A DNA stretch of 64,000 bases from Thalassolituus sp. UBA1087 (GCA_002314145.1 DCCG01000046.1:1-64000), one strand, 5' to 3'; shown: positions 31,909 to 41,458, counted from the first letter of the stretch. Program-made: numbers and translations. Notes: generated from the letters alone by a model not told the origin.

Positions 31909-33054
31909 TCAGCTCCGGCGGTGAGTGACCATCGACATCAATACGCCAAAGGCGGTCAGCAGACTGACTACCGATGTGCCCCCGTAACTCACTAAAGGTA
32001 AGGGTACGCCGACCACGGGTAATATGCCACTGACCATACCTATGTTGACAAAAACATATATGAAGAAGGTCACAGATAAACTACCGGACAACAAACGGCC
32101 AAAAAGAGTTTCACAGCGCGACGATAAATACAGGCAACGCATAATAATCAGAAAGTAAACACTGAGCAGAATCAGTACACCGATCAGTCCCATTTCTTCC
32201 GCCAGTACGGCGATAATAAAGTCGGTATGGCTTTCCGGCAGAAATTCCAGTTGTGACTGGGTGCCCTGTAAAAAACCTTTGCCATCAATACCACCTGAGC
32301 CGATGGCCGTTTTGGACTGAATGATGTTCCAGCCGGAGCCCAGCGGATCACTTTCCGGATTAAGAAAAGTCAGAACACGTTGCTTCTGATATTCACGCAT
32401 GACAAAAAACCACATCAATGGTGCGCAGGCGGCGACCAGACTGATGCAGGAAATAATTAACCACCAGGACATACCGGCAAAAAACAGTACCAGCGCACCG
32501 GAAGTAAAAATCAGGATCGAGGTGCCGAGGTCCGGTTGCTTGAGAATCAGAACCGTGGGGATGGCAATAATAATGACGGCTTTCAGCAGATGAGTGAATT
32601 TCGGCGGTACCGGATGACGCGACATGTACCAGGCGACCGTTAATGGCAGCGCCAGCTTAACCAGTTCTGACGGCTGAAAACGCGGCAACCCGGGGAGCGC
32701 CAGCCAGCGCTGCGCGCCTTTGGCACCGACCCCAATGACCAGTACGCCAACCAGTGCCAGGACGCCGATCAGATACGCCCAGGGCGCCAGGGTGCGGTAG
32801 ATACGTGGCGGAATCTGGGCTGCCGATACCATAACGGCAAGACCAATGGCAAAGTGGATGGCCTGGCGCTTAACCATGCTGATTTCCTGACCACTGCCAC
32901 TGTAGAGAATCAGCAGACCGCCGGCGGCCAGTATCAGCAGCAACAGCGTCAGAGGCAGATCCAGGTGAATGCGGCGGAACAGGGCCTGACTGCGGCCGAA
33001 TCCTGAATGGTGTTCGCCGCTGCCCATGGTGCGGCTGAAATCTGTACTGGCCAT
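31909..33054 (-). CDS. rodA: rod shape-determining protein RodA
   Basis: A 381-residue SEDS-family peptidoglycan glycosyltransferase with about ten membrane helices. Visible SEDS landmarks: LILYSGSGQEISMVKRQAIH at the N terminus, ARWL-like QRWLALPGLPRFQPSELVKL, LKQPDLGTSILIF, and the essential-loop region with GSGGIDGKGFLQGTQ and FLPESHTDFIIAVLAEE, ending VPLPLVSYGGTSVV. It polymerises lipid II with PBP2 during elongation. The start codon overlaps the mrdA stop by 1 nt. Confidence 0.96.
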   Translation of the reverse strand: MASTDFSRTMGSGEHHSGFGRSQALFRRIHLDLPLTLLLLILAAGGLLILYSGSGQEISMVKRQAIHFAIGLAVMVSAAQIPPRIYRTLAPWAYLIGVLALVGVLVIGVGAKGAQRWLALPGLPRFQPSELVKLALPLTVAWYMSRHPVPPKFTHLLKAVIIIAIPTVLILKQPDLGTSILIFTSGALVLFFAGMSWWLIISCISLVAACAPLMWFFVMREYQKQRVLTFLNPESDPLGSGWNIIQSKTAIGSGGIDGKGFLQGTQSQLEFLPESHTDFIIAVLAEEMGLIGVLILLSVYFLIIMRCLYLSSRCETLFGRLLSGSLSVTFFIYVFVNIGMVSGILPVVGVPLPLVSYGGTSVVSLLTAFGVLMSMVTHRRS

Positions 33055-34907
33055 CAGCCTTCCGCGCCTCCCAGGTATTCGTTGATCACACTCTGTGCGA
33101 TAGGACCGGCAGTGCGGCCGGCGGATTCACCATTTTCAATGACAACGGCAATGGCGATTTCAGGTTTTTCCACCGGCGCAAAGGCCACAAACAGGGCGTG
33201 GTCACGTAAGCGTTCGCGCAGAGCTTCAGAATCGTATTCCTCGTCCTGTTTGATACCCACTACCTGAGCCGTCCCGGTTTTACCGGCGAGCGGATATTTA
33301 AGATTCGGCAGCAGCCGCCGCGCCGTGCCGTGTAAACCTGAGACCACTTCTTCCATGGCATGGCTCATACGTTGCCAGTCATCCGGGTCTTTCAGCTGGA
33401 TGTCCGGAATATCACCGTGGGCTATGTCATCCACTTCGTTGTTGTGTGCATAAATGAGATGCGGCACTTTCCAGATACCATGATTGGCCAGTACCGATGT
33501 GGCGGTGGCCAACTGCAGCGGCGTGACCAGCATATAGCCCTGACCAATCCCCATGTTCACTGTGTCGCCGGCATACCAGAACGAGCCGTGGCGTTGTTTT
33601 TTCCACTCCCGGTCGGGCAGCAGGCCGGGCAGGGCATTGATGACATCGACCGTCATATCACGGCCAAAACCAAACTGCGCGAGGAAGGGCGAGATGGAAT
33701 CGACCCCGGTGCGTACTGCCATTTCATAAAAGAAAGTATCGCAGGATTCCACAATGGCACGTTCCATATCGACGATACCGTGACCGGTGCGTTTCCAGTC
33801 ACGGTAGAGACGATCATCGTTCTCCAGCTGAAACCAGCCATGATCGTTGATGGTTTCCTGCCAGTCGGTGGTGCCGGAGTTCAGTGCAGCAAGGCCAATA
33901 AAGGGTTTGAGTGTCGACGCCGGCGGGTACTGGCCACGGACGGTGCGGTCAAACAACGGCAGATCCGGATTGTCGCGCAGGGCGGAAAAGTTTTTGTGGG
34001 AAATACCGGTGACGAACAGGTTAGGATCAAAACTCGGATTACTGTAGAGGCTGACAATGCCCCCGGTCGCCACTTCAATGGCCACTAAGGCGCCGCGCAT
34101 GCCCTGCATTTTACGACGCGCCAGATTCTGCAGGCGCGAATCCAGATTGAGCGTAATGTCCTGGCCGGGCACCGGGTCCTGTTGCTCAATCACCCGGATA
34201 ATGCGGCCACGGGCATTGGTCTCTACTTTCTGGTAGCCCACCTTGCCGTGCAGATCACTCTCGTACTGTTTTTCCACACCGATTTTACCGATGACCCGGG
34301 TGGCACTGTAATTCCGTTTTTTGTCCGGATCAGTGTCGATGCGCTGTTGTTCACGCTGGGTGATACGGCCAACATAGCCCAGCGCATGGGCAAAGGATTC
34401 GCCCTGGGGATAATGACGCACCAGCTGGGCTTCGACATCCACACCGGGCAGGTAGAAGCGGTTGACCATGACTTTGGCAATGTCTTCTTCGCTCAGTTTA
34501 TGGCGCAGTACAACAGGCTCATACGGACGCCGGCGGGTTTTGCGGCGCTTCTCGAACTGTTCAACATCCCGTTCACTGAGACCGATCAGCTGATCCAGGA
34601 AAGCAAGGGTTTCATCCAGATTATGGATGCGCTCGGGCACCAGGGTCAGGCTGTAAGCGGGAATATTTTCCGCCAGCAGGACGCCGTTGCGGTCATAGAT
34701 AAGCCCGCGGTTGGGTGGAATAGGGCGCAGCTGAATACGGTTGTTTTCGGACAGGTCTTTGTATTTTTCGTGCAGCGTGATCTGCAGATACGTCATGCGC
34801 CAGGCCAGCACACTGAGTAATGCCAGTACAAACACAGCTAAGGTAATGGCACGGGCACGGAAGAGGCGGTGTTCGGCAGCTTTATCCCGGAATGAATGCT
34901 CCCACAT
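33054..34907 (-). CDS. mrdA: penicillin-binding protein 2
   Basis: A 617-residue elongation transpeptidase anchored by one helix near residues 20-40 (AITLAVFVLALLSVLAW). A periplasmic pedestal (NRIQLRPIPPNRGLIYDRNG) leads into the transpeptidase domain from about 260. The active-site set is complete: serine in PPASTLKPF, SxN-type SCD in VESCDTFFYEMA, and KTGT in LAGKTGTAQVVG. Partner of RodA. It lies 9 nt downstream of rlmH. Confidence 0.96.
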   Translation of the reverse strand: MWEHSFRDKAAEHRLFRARAITLAVFVLALLSVLAWRMTYLQITLHEKYKDLSENNRIQLRPIPPNRGLIYDRNGVLLAENIPAYSLTLVPERIHNLDETLAFLDQLIGLSERDVEQFEKRRKTRRRPYEPVVLRHKLSEEDIAKVMVNRFYLPGVDVEAQLVRHYPQGESFAHALGYVGRITQREQQRIDTDPDKKRNYSATRVIGKIGVEKQYESDLHGKVGYQKVETNARGRIIRVIEQQDPVPGQDITLNLDSRLQNLARRKMQGMRGALVAIEVATGGIVSLYSNPSFDPNLFVTGISHKNFSALRDNPDLPLFDRTVRGQYPPASTLKPFIGLAALNSGTTDWQETINDHGWFQLENDDRLYRDWKRTGHGIVDMERAIVESCDTFFYEMAVRTGVDSISPFLAQFGFGRDMTVDVINALPGLLPDREWKKQRHGSFWYAGDTVNMGIGQGYMLVTPLQLATATSVLANHGIWKVPHLIYAHNNEVDDIAHGDIPDIQLKDPDDWQRMSHAMEEVVSGLHGTARRLLPNLKYPLAGKTGTAQVVGIKQDEEYDSEALRERLRDHALFVAFAPVEKPEIAIAVVIENGESAGRTAGPIAQSVINEYLGGAEG

Positions 34908-34916
34908 CAGCCAGCC

Positions 34917-35384
34917 TCACTTATGGTAAGGGTGACCCTGGAGAATGCTCCAGGCACGGTACAGCTGCTCTGCCACAAGCACGCGTACCAGTGGATGGGG
35001 TAAGGTCAGAGCTGACAGCGACCAGCGCTGCCTGGCGAGGGCCAGAACTTCCGGCGTCATACCATCCGGACCACCGACCAGCAGTGCAATATCGCCGCCC
35101 TGCATGCGCCAGTTTTCCAGTTGTGAGGCCAGTTGCGCGGTCGTCCAGGAAGCACCTTTGACGTCCAGCGCGACAACGTGATCCTGCGGGCGGATGGCTT
35201 TGCGCAGGGCATCGGCCTCCTGTTGCATGGCTTTGTCTTTGCTGGTGTTTTTGCCACGGTGGCCCGGAGCAATTTCGACCAGCTCAATGCTGCAGTCCGA
35301 CGGCAGGCGCTTGGCGTATTCGCCAAAGCCCTGTTCCACCCATTGGGGCATTTTTTGTCCGACGGCCAGCAGCCTCAGTTTCAT
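34917..35384 (-). CDS. rlmH: 23S rRNA (pseudouridine-1915-N3)-methyltransferase
   Basis: A 155-residue SPOUT methyltransferase, the E. coli length. It opens MKLRLLAVGQKMPQWVEQG; the cofactor knot is visible in VALDVKGASWTTAQLA, LLVGGPDGM and the C-terminal LTLPHPLVRVLVAEQLYRAW. It methylates helix 69 of 23S rRNA on the 70S ribosome. Overlaps rsfS by 4 nt. Confidence 0.97.
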   Translation of the reverse strand: MKLRLLAVGQKMPQWVEQGFGEYAKRLPSDCSIELVEIAPGHRGKNTSKDKAMQQEADALRKAIRPQDHVVALDVKGASWTTAQLASQLENWRMQGGDIALLVGGPDGMTPEVLALARQRWSLSALTLPHPLVRVLVAEQLYRAWSILQGHPYHK

Positions 35385-35725
35385 GCTTTTGCGCTTCCGC
35401 TGTCCGGTTCACCCCACAGGCGTTCAAGATCGTAAAAGTGCCGCGCCTGATCCGTCATGACATGGACGACGACGTCGACCAGATCAATCAACACCCAATC
35501 AGCGGCAGAACGGCCTTCAGTACCGTTCGGGCGCAGGCCGGCTTCTTTGACTTTTTCTTCCACGTTGCCGGCGACGGCCGCCACATGGCGGTTGGATGTA
35601 CCGGTGGCGATAACCATCCAGTCGGTAACGGAGGTGCGTCCGCGGACGTCGAGGGTAACGATGTTCTGCGCTTTCATATCGTCCAGCGCTTCAGTTACCA
35701 GATTTTTAATTTGCTCAGCTTGCAT
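35381..35725 (-). CDS. rsfS: ribosomal silencing factor RsfS
   Basis: A 114-residue protein that binds L14 and blocks subunit joining when nutrients are limited. Characteristic stretches are LDVRGRTSVTDWMVIATGTS, NRHVAAVAGNVEEKVKEAG and the GRSAADWVLIDLVDVVVHVM core. Normal family length. Six nt separate it from nadD, and it overlaps rlmH, so all three are translationally close. Confidence 0.96.
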   Translation of the reverse strand: MQAEQIKNLVTEALDDMKAQNIVTLDVRGRTSVTDWMVIATGTSNRHVAAVAGNVEEKVKEAGLRPNGTEGRSAADWVLIDLVDVVVHVMTDQARHFYDLERLWGEPDSGSAKA

Positions 35726-35731
35726 TAATTT

Positions 35732-36376
35732 CTATCGATAGAGTTGTTGTTGATCAATATATTCCAGCACCGCGTCCGGCGTCAGAAAGGTTACATTGTC
35801 GCCCTGCTTGATGGCACGGCGCAAGTCGGAAGCTGAGACATCCAGCTCCGGCCAGTGGTGCAGACAAATGCGGCCGGCGTCATCGGCCAGCAGTTCGTCA
35901 ATATTGCATTCCCTTTGTTCCAGCTGCTGTTCCTGCCAGTGACTGACATTACGTACGCCGGGCCGGCTGATCACCAGCAGGTTGGCCTGGTCGAGCAGTT
36001 CGCCGGGTTTGTGCCAGTGTTCGAAGCCCTGCCAGGCATCCTGTCCCATCACCCAGGTAAAGCCGACGTCCGGGTAAAGGTCGTGTAAAGCTTCAACGGT
36101 AATGGCACTGTAGCTCAGATCGTCCCGTTCCAGTTCAATACTGCTGGTGCAGATGCCATCCAGGCGGGCGCAGGCCAGTTCCAGCATGGCCAGACGCTGG
36201 CTGCCACTGGCCTGGGGCTGTGGACGGTGGGGCGGCACATGATTGGGAATCAGCAAGACCTGTTCAAAGCCCAGATCGCGCAGCTGCACGGCAATGCGCA
36301 GATGACCGATGTGAACCGGGTCGAAGGTGCCGCCCAGGATTGCCCAGCGTTTGTCGCGCTTACTGACGGACTTCAC
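35732..36376 (-). CDS. nadD: nicotinate-nucleotide adenylyltransferase
   Basis: A 214-residue NaMN adenylyltransferase of NAD synthesis. The nucleotidyltransferase signature GGTFDPVHIGHLRIA (with the HxGH motif) is at residues 15-29; LIPNHVPPHR and the late SASDLRRAIKQGDN (ISST(x)IR equivalent) complete the active site. The first 17 nt overlap the 3' end of proA. Confidence 0.96.
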   Translation of the reverse strand: MKSVSKRDKRWAILGGTFDPVHIGHLRIAVQLRDLGFEQVLLIPNHVPPHRPQPQASGSQRLAMLELACARLDGICTSSIELERDDLSYSAITVEALHDLYPDVGFTWVMGQDAWQGFEHWHKPGELLDQANLLVISRPGVRNVSHWQEQQLEQRECNIDELLADDAGRICLHHWPELDVSASDLRRAIKQGDNVTFLTPDAVLEYIDQQQLYR

Positions 36377-37616
36377 CGTTACCTAACACCACGTACTTCT
36401 GTGACGTCAGACCTTCCAGCCCCACCGGACCGCGGGCGTGGATTTTGTCGGTCGATATGCCGATTTCAGCCCCCAGTCCGTATTCAAAACCATCAGCAAA
36501 GCGGGTTGAAGCATTGACCATGACCGAGCTGGAATCGACTTCGGTCAGAAAACGGCGTGCCAGGGTGTAGTTCTCGGTGATGATGGCATCGGTATGGTGT
36601 GAGCCATGATCATTGATGTGATCCATGGCCTCTTCCGGACTGTCAACGATTTTCATCGCCAGAACCGGCGCCAGATATTCGGTATCCCAGTCTTCATCAC
36701 TGGCCTGACGGATGTCTTTCAGCAGATCCATCGTACGCGGGCAGCCGCGCAGTTCAACGCCAATGGCGCCATAGGCATCGGCCAGCTCGGGCAGAATATC
36801 GCTGGCTACGGCCTGATGCACCAGCAGAGTTTCCATGGTGTTGCAGGTTCCGTAGCGGTGCGTTTTGGCATTAATCGCGATGTTCACGGCTTTGGTTTTA
36901 TCGGCAAATTGGTCGATGTAGACGTGGCAGATACCATCCAGGTGTTTGATAACGGTGACTTTGGCATCGCGGCTGATACGTTCAATCAGGCCTTTACCGC
37001 CACGGGGAACAATCACATCGACATAGTCGGGCATGGTGATCAGCTGACCAACGGCATCACGGTCAGTGGTTTCCACTACCTGTACGCAGGTTTCCGGTAA
37101 ACCGGCGGCCTGCAGACCGGCGCGGATGCAGGCTGCCAGCGCCTGATTGGCTTCGATGGCTTCAGAGCCGCCACGCAGAATGGCGGCGTTGCCGGATTTC
37201 AGACACAGCGAGGCAGCCTCAATGGTAACGTTCGGGCGGCTTTCGTAAATGATGCCGATAACGCCCAGTGGTACGCGCATCCTGCCTACCTGAATGCCGC
37301 TGGGGCGATATTTCAGATCGGTAATTTCACCCACCGGGTCAGCCAGTGCGGCGACCTGACGCAGACCTTCGAGCATAGTGTCGATGCGCTCGTCGGTTAA
37401 TTCGAGCCGGTCCAGCAGTGCGGCATCCAGGCCATTTTCGCGGCCCCGGGCCATATCGCGCTGGTTGGCGGCCTTTACCTGTTCGCGTTGTTCGCTGATC
37501 ATATCGGCGATCGCGGACAGGGCATTGTTTTTATCTTCAGTGGTGGCTCTGGCCATGGCACGCGCCGCCTGGCGGGCGTTCTGTCCCAGAGTCTGCATGT
37601 ACTCAGCTACGTTCAT
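36360..37616 (-). CDS. proA: gamma-glutamyl phosphate reductase
   Basis: A 418-residue NADPH-dependent aldehyde dehydrogenase-type enzyme catalysing the second step of proline synthesis. Recognised by VPLGVIGIIYESRPNVTIEA, CLKSGNAAILRGGSEA, VPRGGKGLIE, HLDGICHVYID and the catalytic-Cys region RYGTCNTMETLL. First gene of the leftward operon. Its partner proB is about 20 kb away in the obgE block, so the pathway genes are split. Confidence 0.97.
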   Translation of the reverse strand: MNVAEYMQTLGQNARQAARAMARATTEDKNNALSAIADMISEQREQVKAANQRDMARGRENGLDAALLDRLELTDERIDTMLEGLRQVAALADPVGEITDLKYRPSGIQVGRMRVPLGVIGIIYESRPNVTIEAASLCLKSGNAAILRGGSEAIEANQALAACIRAGLQAAGLPETCVQVVETTDRDAVGQLITMPDYVDVIVPRGGKGLIERISRDAKVTVIKHLDGICHVYIDQFADKTKAVNIAINAKTHRYGTCNTMETLLVHQAVASDILPELADAYGAIGVELRGCPRTMDLLKDIRQASDEDWDTEYLAPVLAMKIVDSPEEAMDHINDHGSHHTDAIITENYTLARRFLTEVDSSSVMVNASTRFADGFEYGLGAEIGISTDKIHARGPVGLEGLTSQKYVVLGNGEVRQ

Positions 37617-37691
37617 CAGTAAAGCCTGAACTCAATAACGGATAAAGTGCGCTAGTATACACCAAGAGGTACAGGATAACGCCATCCGCAC

Positions 37692-38657
37692 ATGGCCCGG
37701 CTGACAGGATTTCTTCCTTTTATGGAAAAAACACATTTTCACAATCTGGTGATGCTGCAGGTAAAGGTACTTTATTCGCTGCTGATGGCTCTGGGCCTCA
37801 GTGTGATTGCGACGCTGGATCTGCTGGAAGATAAAAAACAATTTGCCCTGATAGCAGCGGCTTTTTCCTTTGCTCTGGTGCTGTATGCCAGCTATCTGTT
37901 GCTGCGCCGGCGTAAACGCTCGTCACCTTATCCGGAATGGATTCTGGCCGGTCTGTTGCTGGTGTTTACCCTGTTCGGAATGCACCAGAGCGCGGAAGTG
38001 GTGCACTGGGTCTATCTGGTGCCTGTGTATATTTATTTTCTGTTTCCGTTCCGCGCCGCCAGCTACATTACGCTGCTGTACAGTCTGGCGCTGGTGATTC
38101 TGGTGCTGGATGATTTCAACAGCTATACCCGGCTGCAGGTCCTGTTTACTTATGCGGCCTGTTTTACCTTTTCGGTGATGTACGCTCTGGTCAATGAGCG
38201 CACTAACCGGGCACTGGGAGAAATCGTTAATACCGATCCGGTAACCCAGGTGTATAACGAACATCAGTTATATCTTGATCTGAATAAAGAAATGACCCGG
38301 GCTGACCGTCAGCGCAGTGATCTGTGTCTGGTGGCGGTGGCGACGCCGCCGGAATGGAGCAGACTGAAGGAAGAAGAATATGAGCAGCGGCTGGGCTATC
38401 TGGGTAAGAAACTGCGCCAGTGTCTGCGCCGCTATGATGCCTGTTACCGGCTGAATACGGATGACTTTGTGATCATGATGCCGCACAGCAATCTGCAGCA
38501 TGCCAGTGATCTGATGGCGGTCCTGCGGCAAAAACTGAACAATGAAAAAAGCGGCACAATGAAAAACCTGCCGCTGCACAGCGGGTTATACCAGCCTGAC
38601 GATGATGCCGGGAGCCTGATTGCCCGTGTTGTGGAGGGGTTGCATCATGCTGAATGA
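37692..38657 (+). CDS. membrane protein with degenerate GGDEF domain
   Basis: A 321-residue protein with about six membrane helices (residues about 20-175) and a C-terminal GGDEF-fold domain from about 183 (TDPVTQVYNEHQLYLDL). The signature loop reads YRLNTDDFVIMM, so the GGDEF tetrad of glycines is lost (NTDDF). Diguanylate cyclase activity is therefore unlikely; a nucleotide-binding or partner role is possible. The ATG at 37692 lacks a good ribosome site; ATG 37722 is an alternative. It overlaps the next gene, a paralogue, by 11 nt. Confidence 0.8.
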   Translation: MARLTGFLPFMEKTHFHNLVMLQVKVLYSLLMALGLSVIATLDLLEDKKQFALIAAAFSFALVLYASYLLLRRRKRSSPYPEWILAGLLLVFTLFGMHQSAEVVHWVYLVPVYIYFLFPFRAASYITLLYSLALVILVLDDFNSYTRLQVLFTYAACFTFSVMYALVNERTNRALGEIVNTDPVTQVYNEHQLYLDLNKEMTRADRQRSDLCLVAVATPPEWSRLKEEEYEQRLGYLGKKLRQCLRRYDACYRLNTDDFVIMMPHSNLQHASDLMAVLRQKLNNEKSGTMKNLPLHSGLYQPDDDAGSLIARVVEGLHHAE

Positions 38658-39633
38658 CCTGACGCAGGAAGAGCTGCTGCCGAGATTGCAGACGCTGGTG
38701 TACCTGCTGGCAGCCATCGCCATTGCCATACTGATGTACGATCAGTACCGGCAGGGACTGTATTCTCTGGTGTTGAGTAATGCGATCGCCATTCCGGCAT
38801 TCATTTTCAGCGGCATTTATATCTATATTAACCGTAACCGGGAGCATTTCTCCCGCATTAACTACCCGTTAATTATCACGCTGGCGGGGCTGGCTTTATA
38901 CCAGTTACCCCGTTATCCGGAGCTGATGACGCATTACCTGTATGCTTTACCTCTGTTCAGCTATTTCGCTTTACCGCTGACGGCAGCCACCATCGTAAAT
39001 ATTGTTACTGCCCTGCTGATGGTTGTTCTGCTGTGGGTGGATTTCGGGTTCGCCAGAGCCTTGCGCACCGGCGTCAATTATTCCCTGTTACTGGGGTCGG
39101 CCTGGTGCTTTGCTTATCTTATGCTGTTGAAAATATGGTCACTGAAACGCCTGGCACTGACAGACCAGACGTCAGGGGCGTACAACCGGCGGCATTTCTT
39201 TAATACCCTGGAACGCGAGATCGCCCGCAGTGAACATTCGCGTCAGAGTGTCAGTCTGATCGGTCTCGCCATTGATGATTATCGTCAGCTGATTGATATC
39301 CACGGTAACCGGGTGATGTCTCAGTTCCTGCCGCGCTTTACCGCCAACACCCAGCAAATGATCCGCGCCGGCGATGAGGTATTCCGCCTGGGTGATGATC
39401 TGTTTGTGCTGATTCTGCCGCACTGCGCCGAAGACGGTGCCATCGTGCTGATGGAGCGTATTAAACGCAGTTTACAACAGCAGACCTGGAAGCCGTTCGC
39501 AGAGATATCGCTCAGTGCTGCGGCGGTTGGTTTACTGCAGGGTGAAGACGCCCGCGATGTGGAAAAACGTTTGCTATCAAAACTGAAAAAGCAGAAGCGG
39601 GCCAGCCTGCAGCTCGCTGCGTTCAGTGAATAA
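38647..39633 (+). CDS. membrane protein with degenerate GGDEF domain, tandem paralogue
   Basis: A 328-residue protein with the same plan as its upstream neighbour: about six helices (residues about 10-165), then a GGDEF-fold domain beginning TDQTSGAYNRRHFFNTL. The signature loop is FRLGDDLFVLIL, in which GG[D/E]EF has become GDDLF. Both partners thus lack the catalytic motif. The ATG lies inside the previous gene (11-nt overlap), indicating coupled synthesis, perhaps of a heterodimer. Confidence 0.8.
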   Translation: MLNDLTQEELLPRLQTLVYLLAAIAIAILMYDQYRQGLYSLVLSNAIAIPAFIFSGIYIYINRNREHFSRINYPLIITLAGLALYQLPRYPELMTHYLYALPLFSYFALPLTAATIVNIVTALLMVVLLWVDFGFARALRTGVNYSLLLGSAWCFAYLMLLKIWSLKRLALTDQTSGAYNRRHFFNTLEREIARSEHSRQSVSLIGLAIDDYRQLIDIHGNRVMSQFLPRFTANTQQMIRAGDEVFRLGDDLFVLILPHCAEDGAIVLMERIKRSLQQQTWKPFAEISLSAAAVGLLQGEDARDVEKRLLSKLKKQKRASLQLAAFSE

Positions 39634-39640
39634 GTTGCGT

Positions 39641-40516
39641 TCAGTCGTCGTTCACATCGGCGCGGATCAGACGCACCAGGGTCCGGGTCCGGGCCCGCGG
39701 CAGTGCCAGTGTGTCGTAAAAACCGGCCGGGTCATGGACTTCGGTGTGAGAAAACCCGTCCTGCCGGAAGCCGGCGTGGATGGCGTCATCCGACGGATAA
39801 TGCAGAGGCCACTGGCCGCGGGTGAAAAAGCCGACCAGTTTCTGGGCGAACTTCACGTAACGGTAAGACGGGTGATCGGCGAAGTCAGGATACAGGTCGG
39901 TGACGTAATAGCCGCCGGAAAAACGCTTTAACCCGCTGGCAATGCGCGACCATACAGCGCGTATGACCGGCAGTTCAAAATAATTCACCAGACCTTCGGT
40001 GACGATCACCGTCTTTTCCACCGGATTCAGTTTATTCAGCAGTGAATGAATCGACTCCGGCCCCTCTGGCTGCAGGATATTGCAGGCATACACCTGATGT
40101 TCCGGTCCGGTTTCCAGTGTCGCCAGCAGTTGCGCCTTGCGTGCTGCCATGGCCGGCAGATCGGCCTCCAGATACCGGATATGAGGGAAACGCTGGCGCA
40201 GACGATAACCCCGGGGAGAAAGCCCGGCGGCGATTTCCACCACCTGGGTGACACCTTCTTTTTCAATCAGCTCAGTGAGCAGGTGATCGATGACCTGATG
40301 GCGCTGCAACAGAAACGTATCAATATCGGCACCGGCGACCAGGCGCAGAAACGCATTGACCGGCGCCAGTGCCAGCGCCGCGAAACGCCCGGCCGGCGTG
40401 ACAAACTGTTGCTCAGACAGACCATGCCGGTACCAGACATAACCGGTATAGTGAGCACTGATACTGATGCGGGAGGTGTCCGGAGCGGACTGGGCAGAGC
40501 GGATATCAGAGGTCAT
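39641..40516 (-). CDS. SAM-dependent methyltransferase, LCMT/Ppm1-like
   Basis: A 291-residue class I methyltransferase resembling leucine carboxyl methyltransferase-type enzymes. SAM-binding motif I is TQVVEIAAGLSPRGYRL near residue 88, followed by RYLEADLPAMAARKAQLL (acidic motif II) and KTVIVTEGLVNYFELP (motif IV-like). Members in bacteria modify small molecules, often polyketide or unknown substrates. It converges on the GGDEF gene with 7 nt between stops. No biosynthetic cluster is nearby. Confidence 0.82.
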   Translation of the reverse strand: MTSDIRSAQSAPDTSRISISAHYTGYVWYRHGLSEQQFVTPAGRFAALALAPVNAFLRLVAGADIDTFLLQRHQVIDHLLTELIEKEGVTQVVEIAAGLSPRGYRLRQRFPHIRYLEADLPAMAARKAQLLATLETGPEHQVYACNILQPEGPESIHSLLNKLNPVEKTVIVTEGLVNYFELPVIRAVWSRIASGLKRFSGGYYVTDLYPDFADHPSYRYVKFAQKLVGFFTRGQWPLHYPSDDAIHAGFRQDGFSHTEVHDPAGFYDTLALPRARTRTLVRLIRADVNDD

Positions 40517-40593
40517 AAGAAAGAATTATTGTTGTTTTATGAAAGCCGCAGAATAAGGGCTACGCCCTGACATGTGAAGTGGAGGTATAGCGG

Positions 40594-41190
40594 TTGACGG
40601 AATTTTTGCAGGCAGCGATGCAGTCTCCGCTGGCTTTGCTGTTGATGGTTTTTCTGATGGCCGCGGTGGAGTCGCTGGTGGTCGTGGGGTTACTGGTGCC
40701 GGGAATTGCCGGGCTGGTTGCGCTGACGCTGGCCGCCGCCTCGGCCGGTGTGGGCCCGGGCTGGTGGTGGCTGGCCGGTGCACTGGGCGCCATGGCCGGC
40801 GACGGCATCAGTTTCCATATCGGCCGTGCCAGTCGCCGCGGGCTGCACCATTGGCCTGTGCTGCGGGACCATCCCCAATGGTTACAGCGTGGCTACCGTT
40901 TCTTTCACGATTATGGGGTTGTCAGCATCGCCATCGGCCGTTTTGTCGGCCCGCTGCGGCCGCTGATTCCGGCCGTCGCAGCGGTTTGCGAAATGCCTGT
41001 GGGACGCTTCTGGTGGGTTAATGTGCTGTCGGCCTGTGCCTGGTCTGCAGCCTGGCTGCTGCCGGTATACTGGCTGGGCAGAGAGGCGCTGGAGCACATC
41101 TCAGGTACCCGGATGATGGTGATTTTTGCCGTTGTCTGCGTACTGGCATTTGTCATCAGTGGCCTGATGTCGCGGCGTTCAGAGCGCTGA
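40594..41190 (+). CDS. DedA family membrane protein
   Basis: A 198-residue inner-membrane protein of the DedA/VTT superfamily. Motifs: VVGLLVPGIAGLVALTLAAA (re-entrant segment), GDGISFHIGRASRRGL, and FFHDYGVVSIAIGRFVGPLRP with the conserved F.R(F).P...P loop. DedA proteins act as lipid scramblases/undecaprenyl-phosphate flippases and support envelope homeostasis. It starts with TTG, 8 nt after GGAGG; no in-frame ATG gives the full family N terminus. Confidence 0.9.
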   Translation: MTEFLQAAMQSPLALLLMVFLMAAVESLVVVGLLVPGIAGLVALTLAAASAGVGPGWWWLAGALGAMAGDGISFHIGRASRRGLHHWPVLRDHPQWLQRGYRFFHDYGVVSIAIGRFVGPLRPLIPAVAAVCEMPVGRFWWVNVLSACAWSAAWLLPVYWLGREALEHISGTRMMVIFAVVCVLAFVISGLMSRRSER

Positions 41191-41206
41191 CGTCTGTGAC
41201 TTATGA

Positions 41207-41458
41207 TTATTGTTCCGTGCGGTCATCACCGGTGGCGGCGCGCAGCGCATTACGGGCCTGATTGAGTTCAAATTTCACGCCCGCCAGTTCCTGCTTCAGG
41301 GCTTTGCTCTGCTCTTCTTCATGCTGATGACGTTCGGCAATCTCAGTGAGTGCGATTTCAGCATCGCGCACCTGTGCCTTCCAGCGTTGGGTGAGCACAT
41401 AACCGACCGCTCCACCGCCAATAATAAAACCTGCCAACAGCGCAAATACGAAAGCCAT
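41207..41458 (-). CDS. small membrane-anchored coiled-coil protein
   Basis: An 83-residue protein: one N-terminal helix (AFVFALLAGFIIGGGAVGYV) followed by a charged coiled coil (EIALTEIAERHQHEEEQSKA, LKQELAGVKFELNQARNAL). Topology resembles DUF1043/ZapG (YhcB)-type proteins but it is shorter and I cannot assign it to that family. Converges on the dedA gene with a 16-nt gap. Confidence 0.6.
   Translation of the reverse strand: MAFVFALLAGFIIGGGAVGYVLTQRWKAQVRDAEIALTEIAERHQHEEEQSKALKQELAGVKFELNQARNALRAATGDDRTEQ

Noticed and set aside
33360..34820. Long rightward frames opposite mrdA
   Set aside because: Complement of a highly conserved PBP2 gene; no independent evidence of translation.
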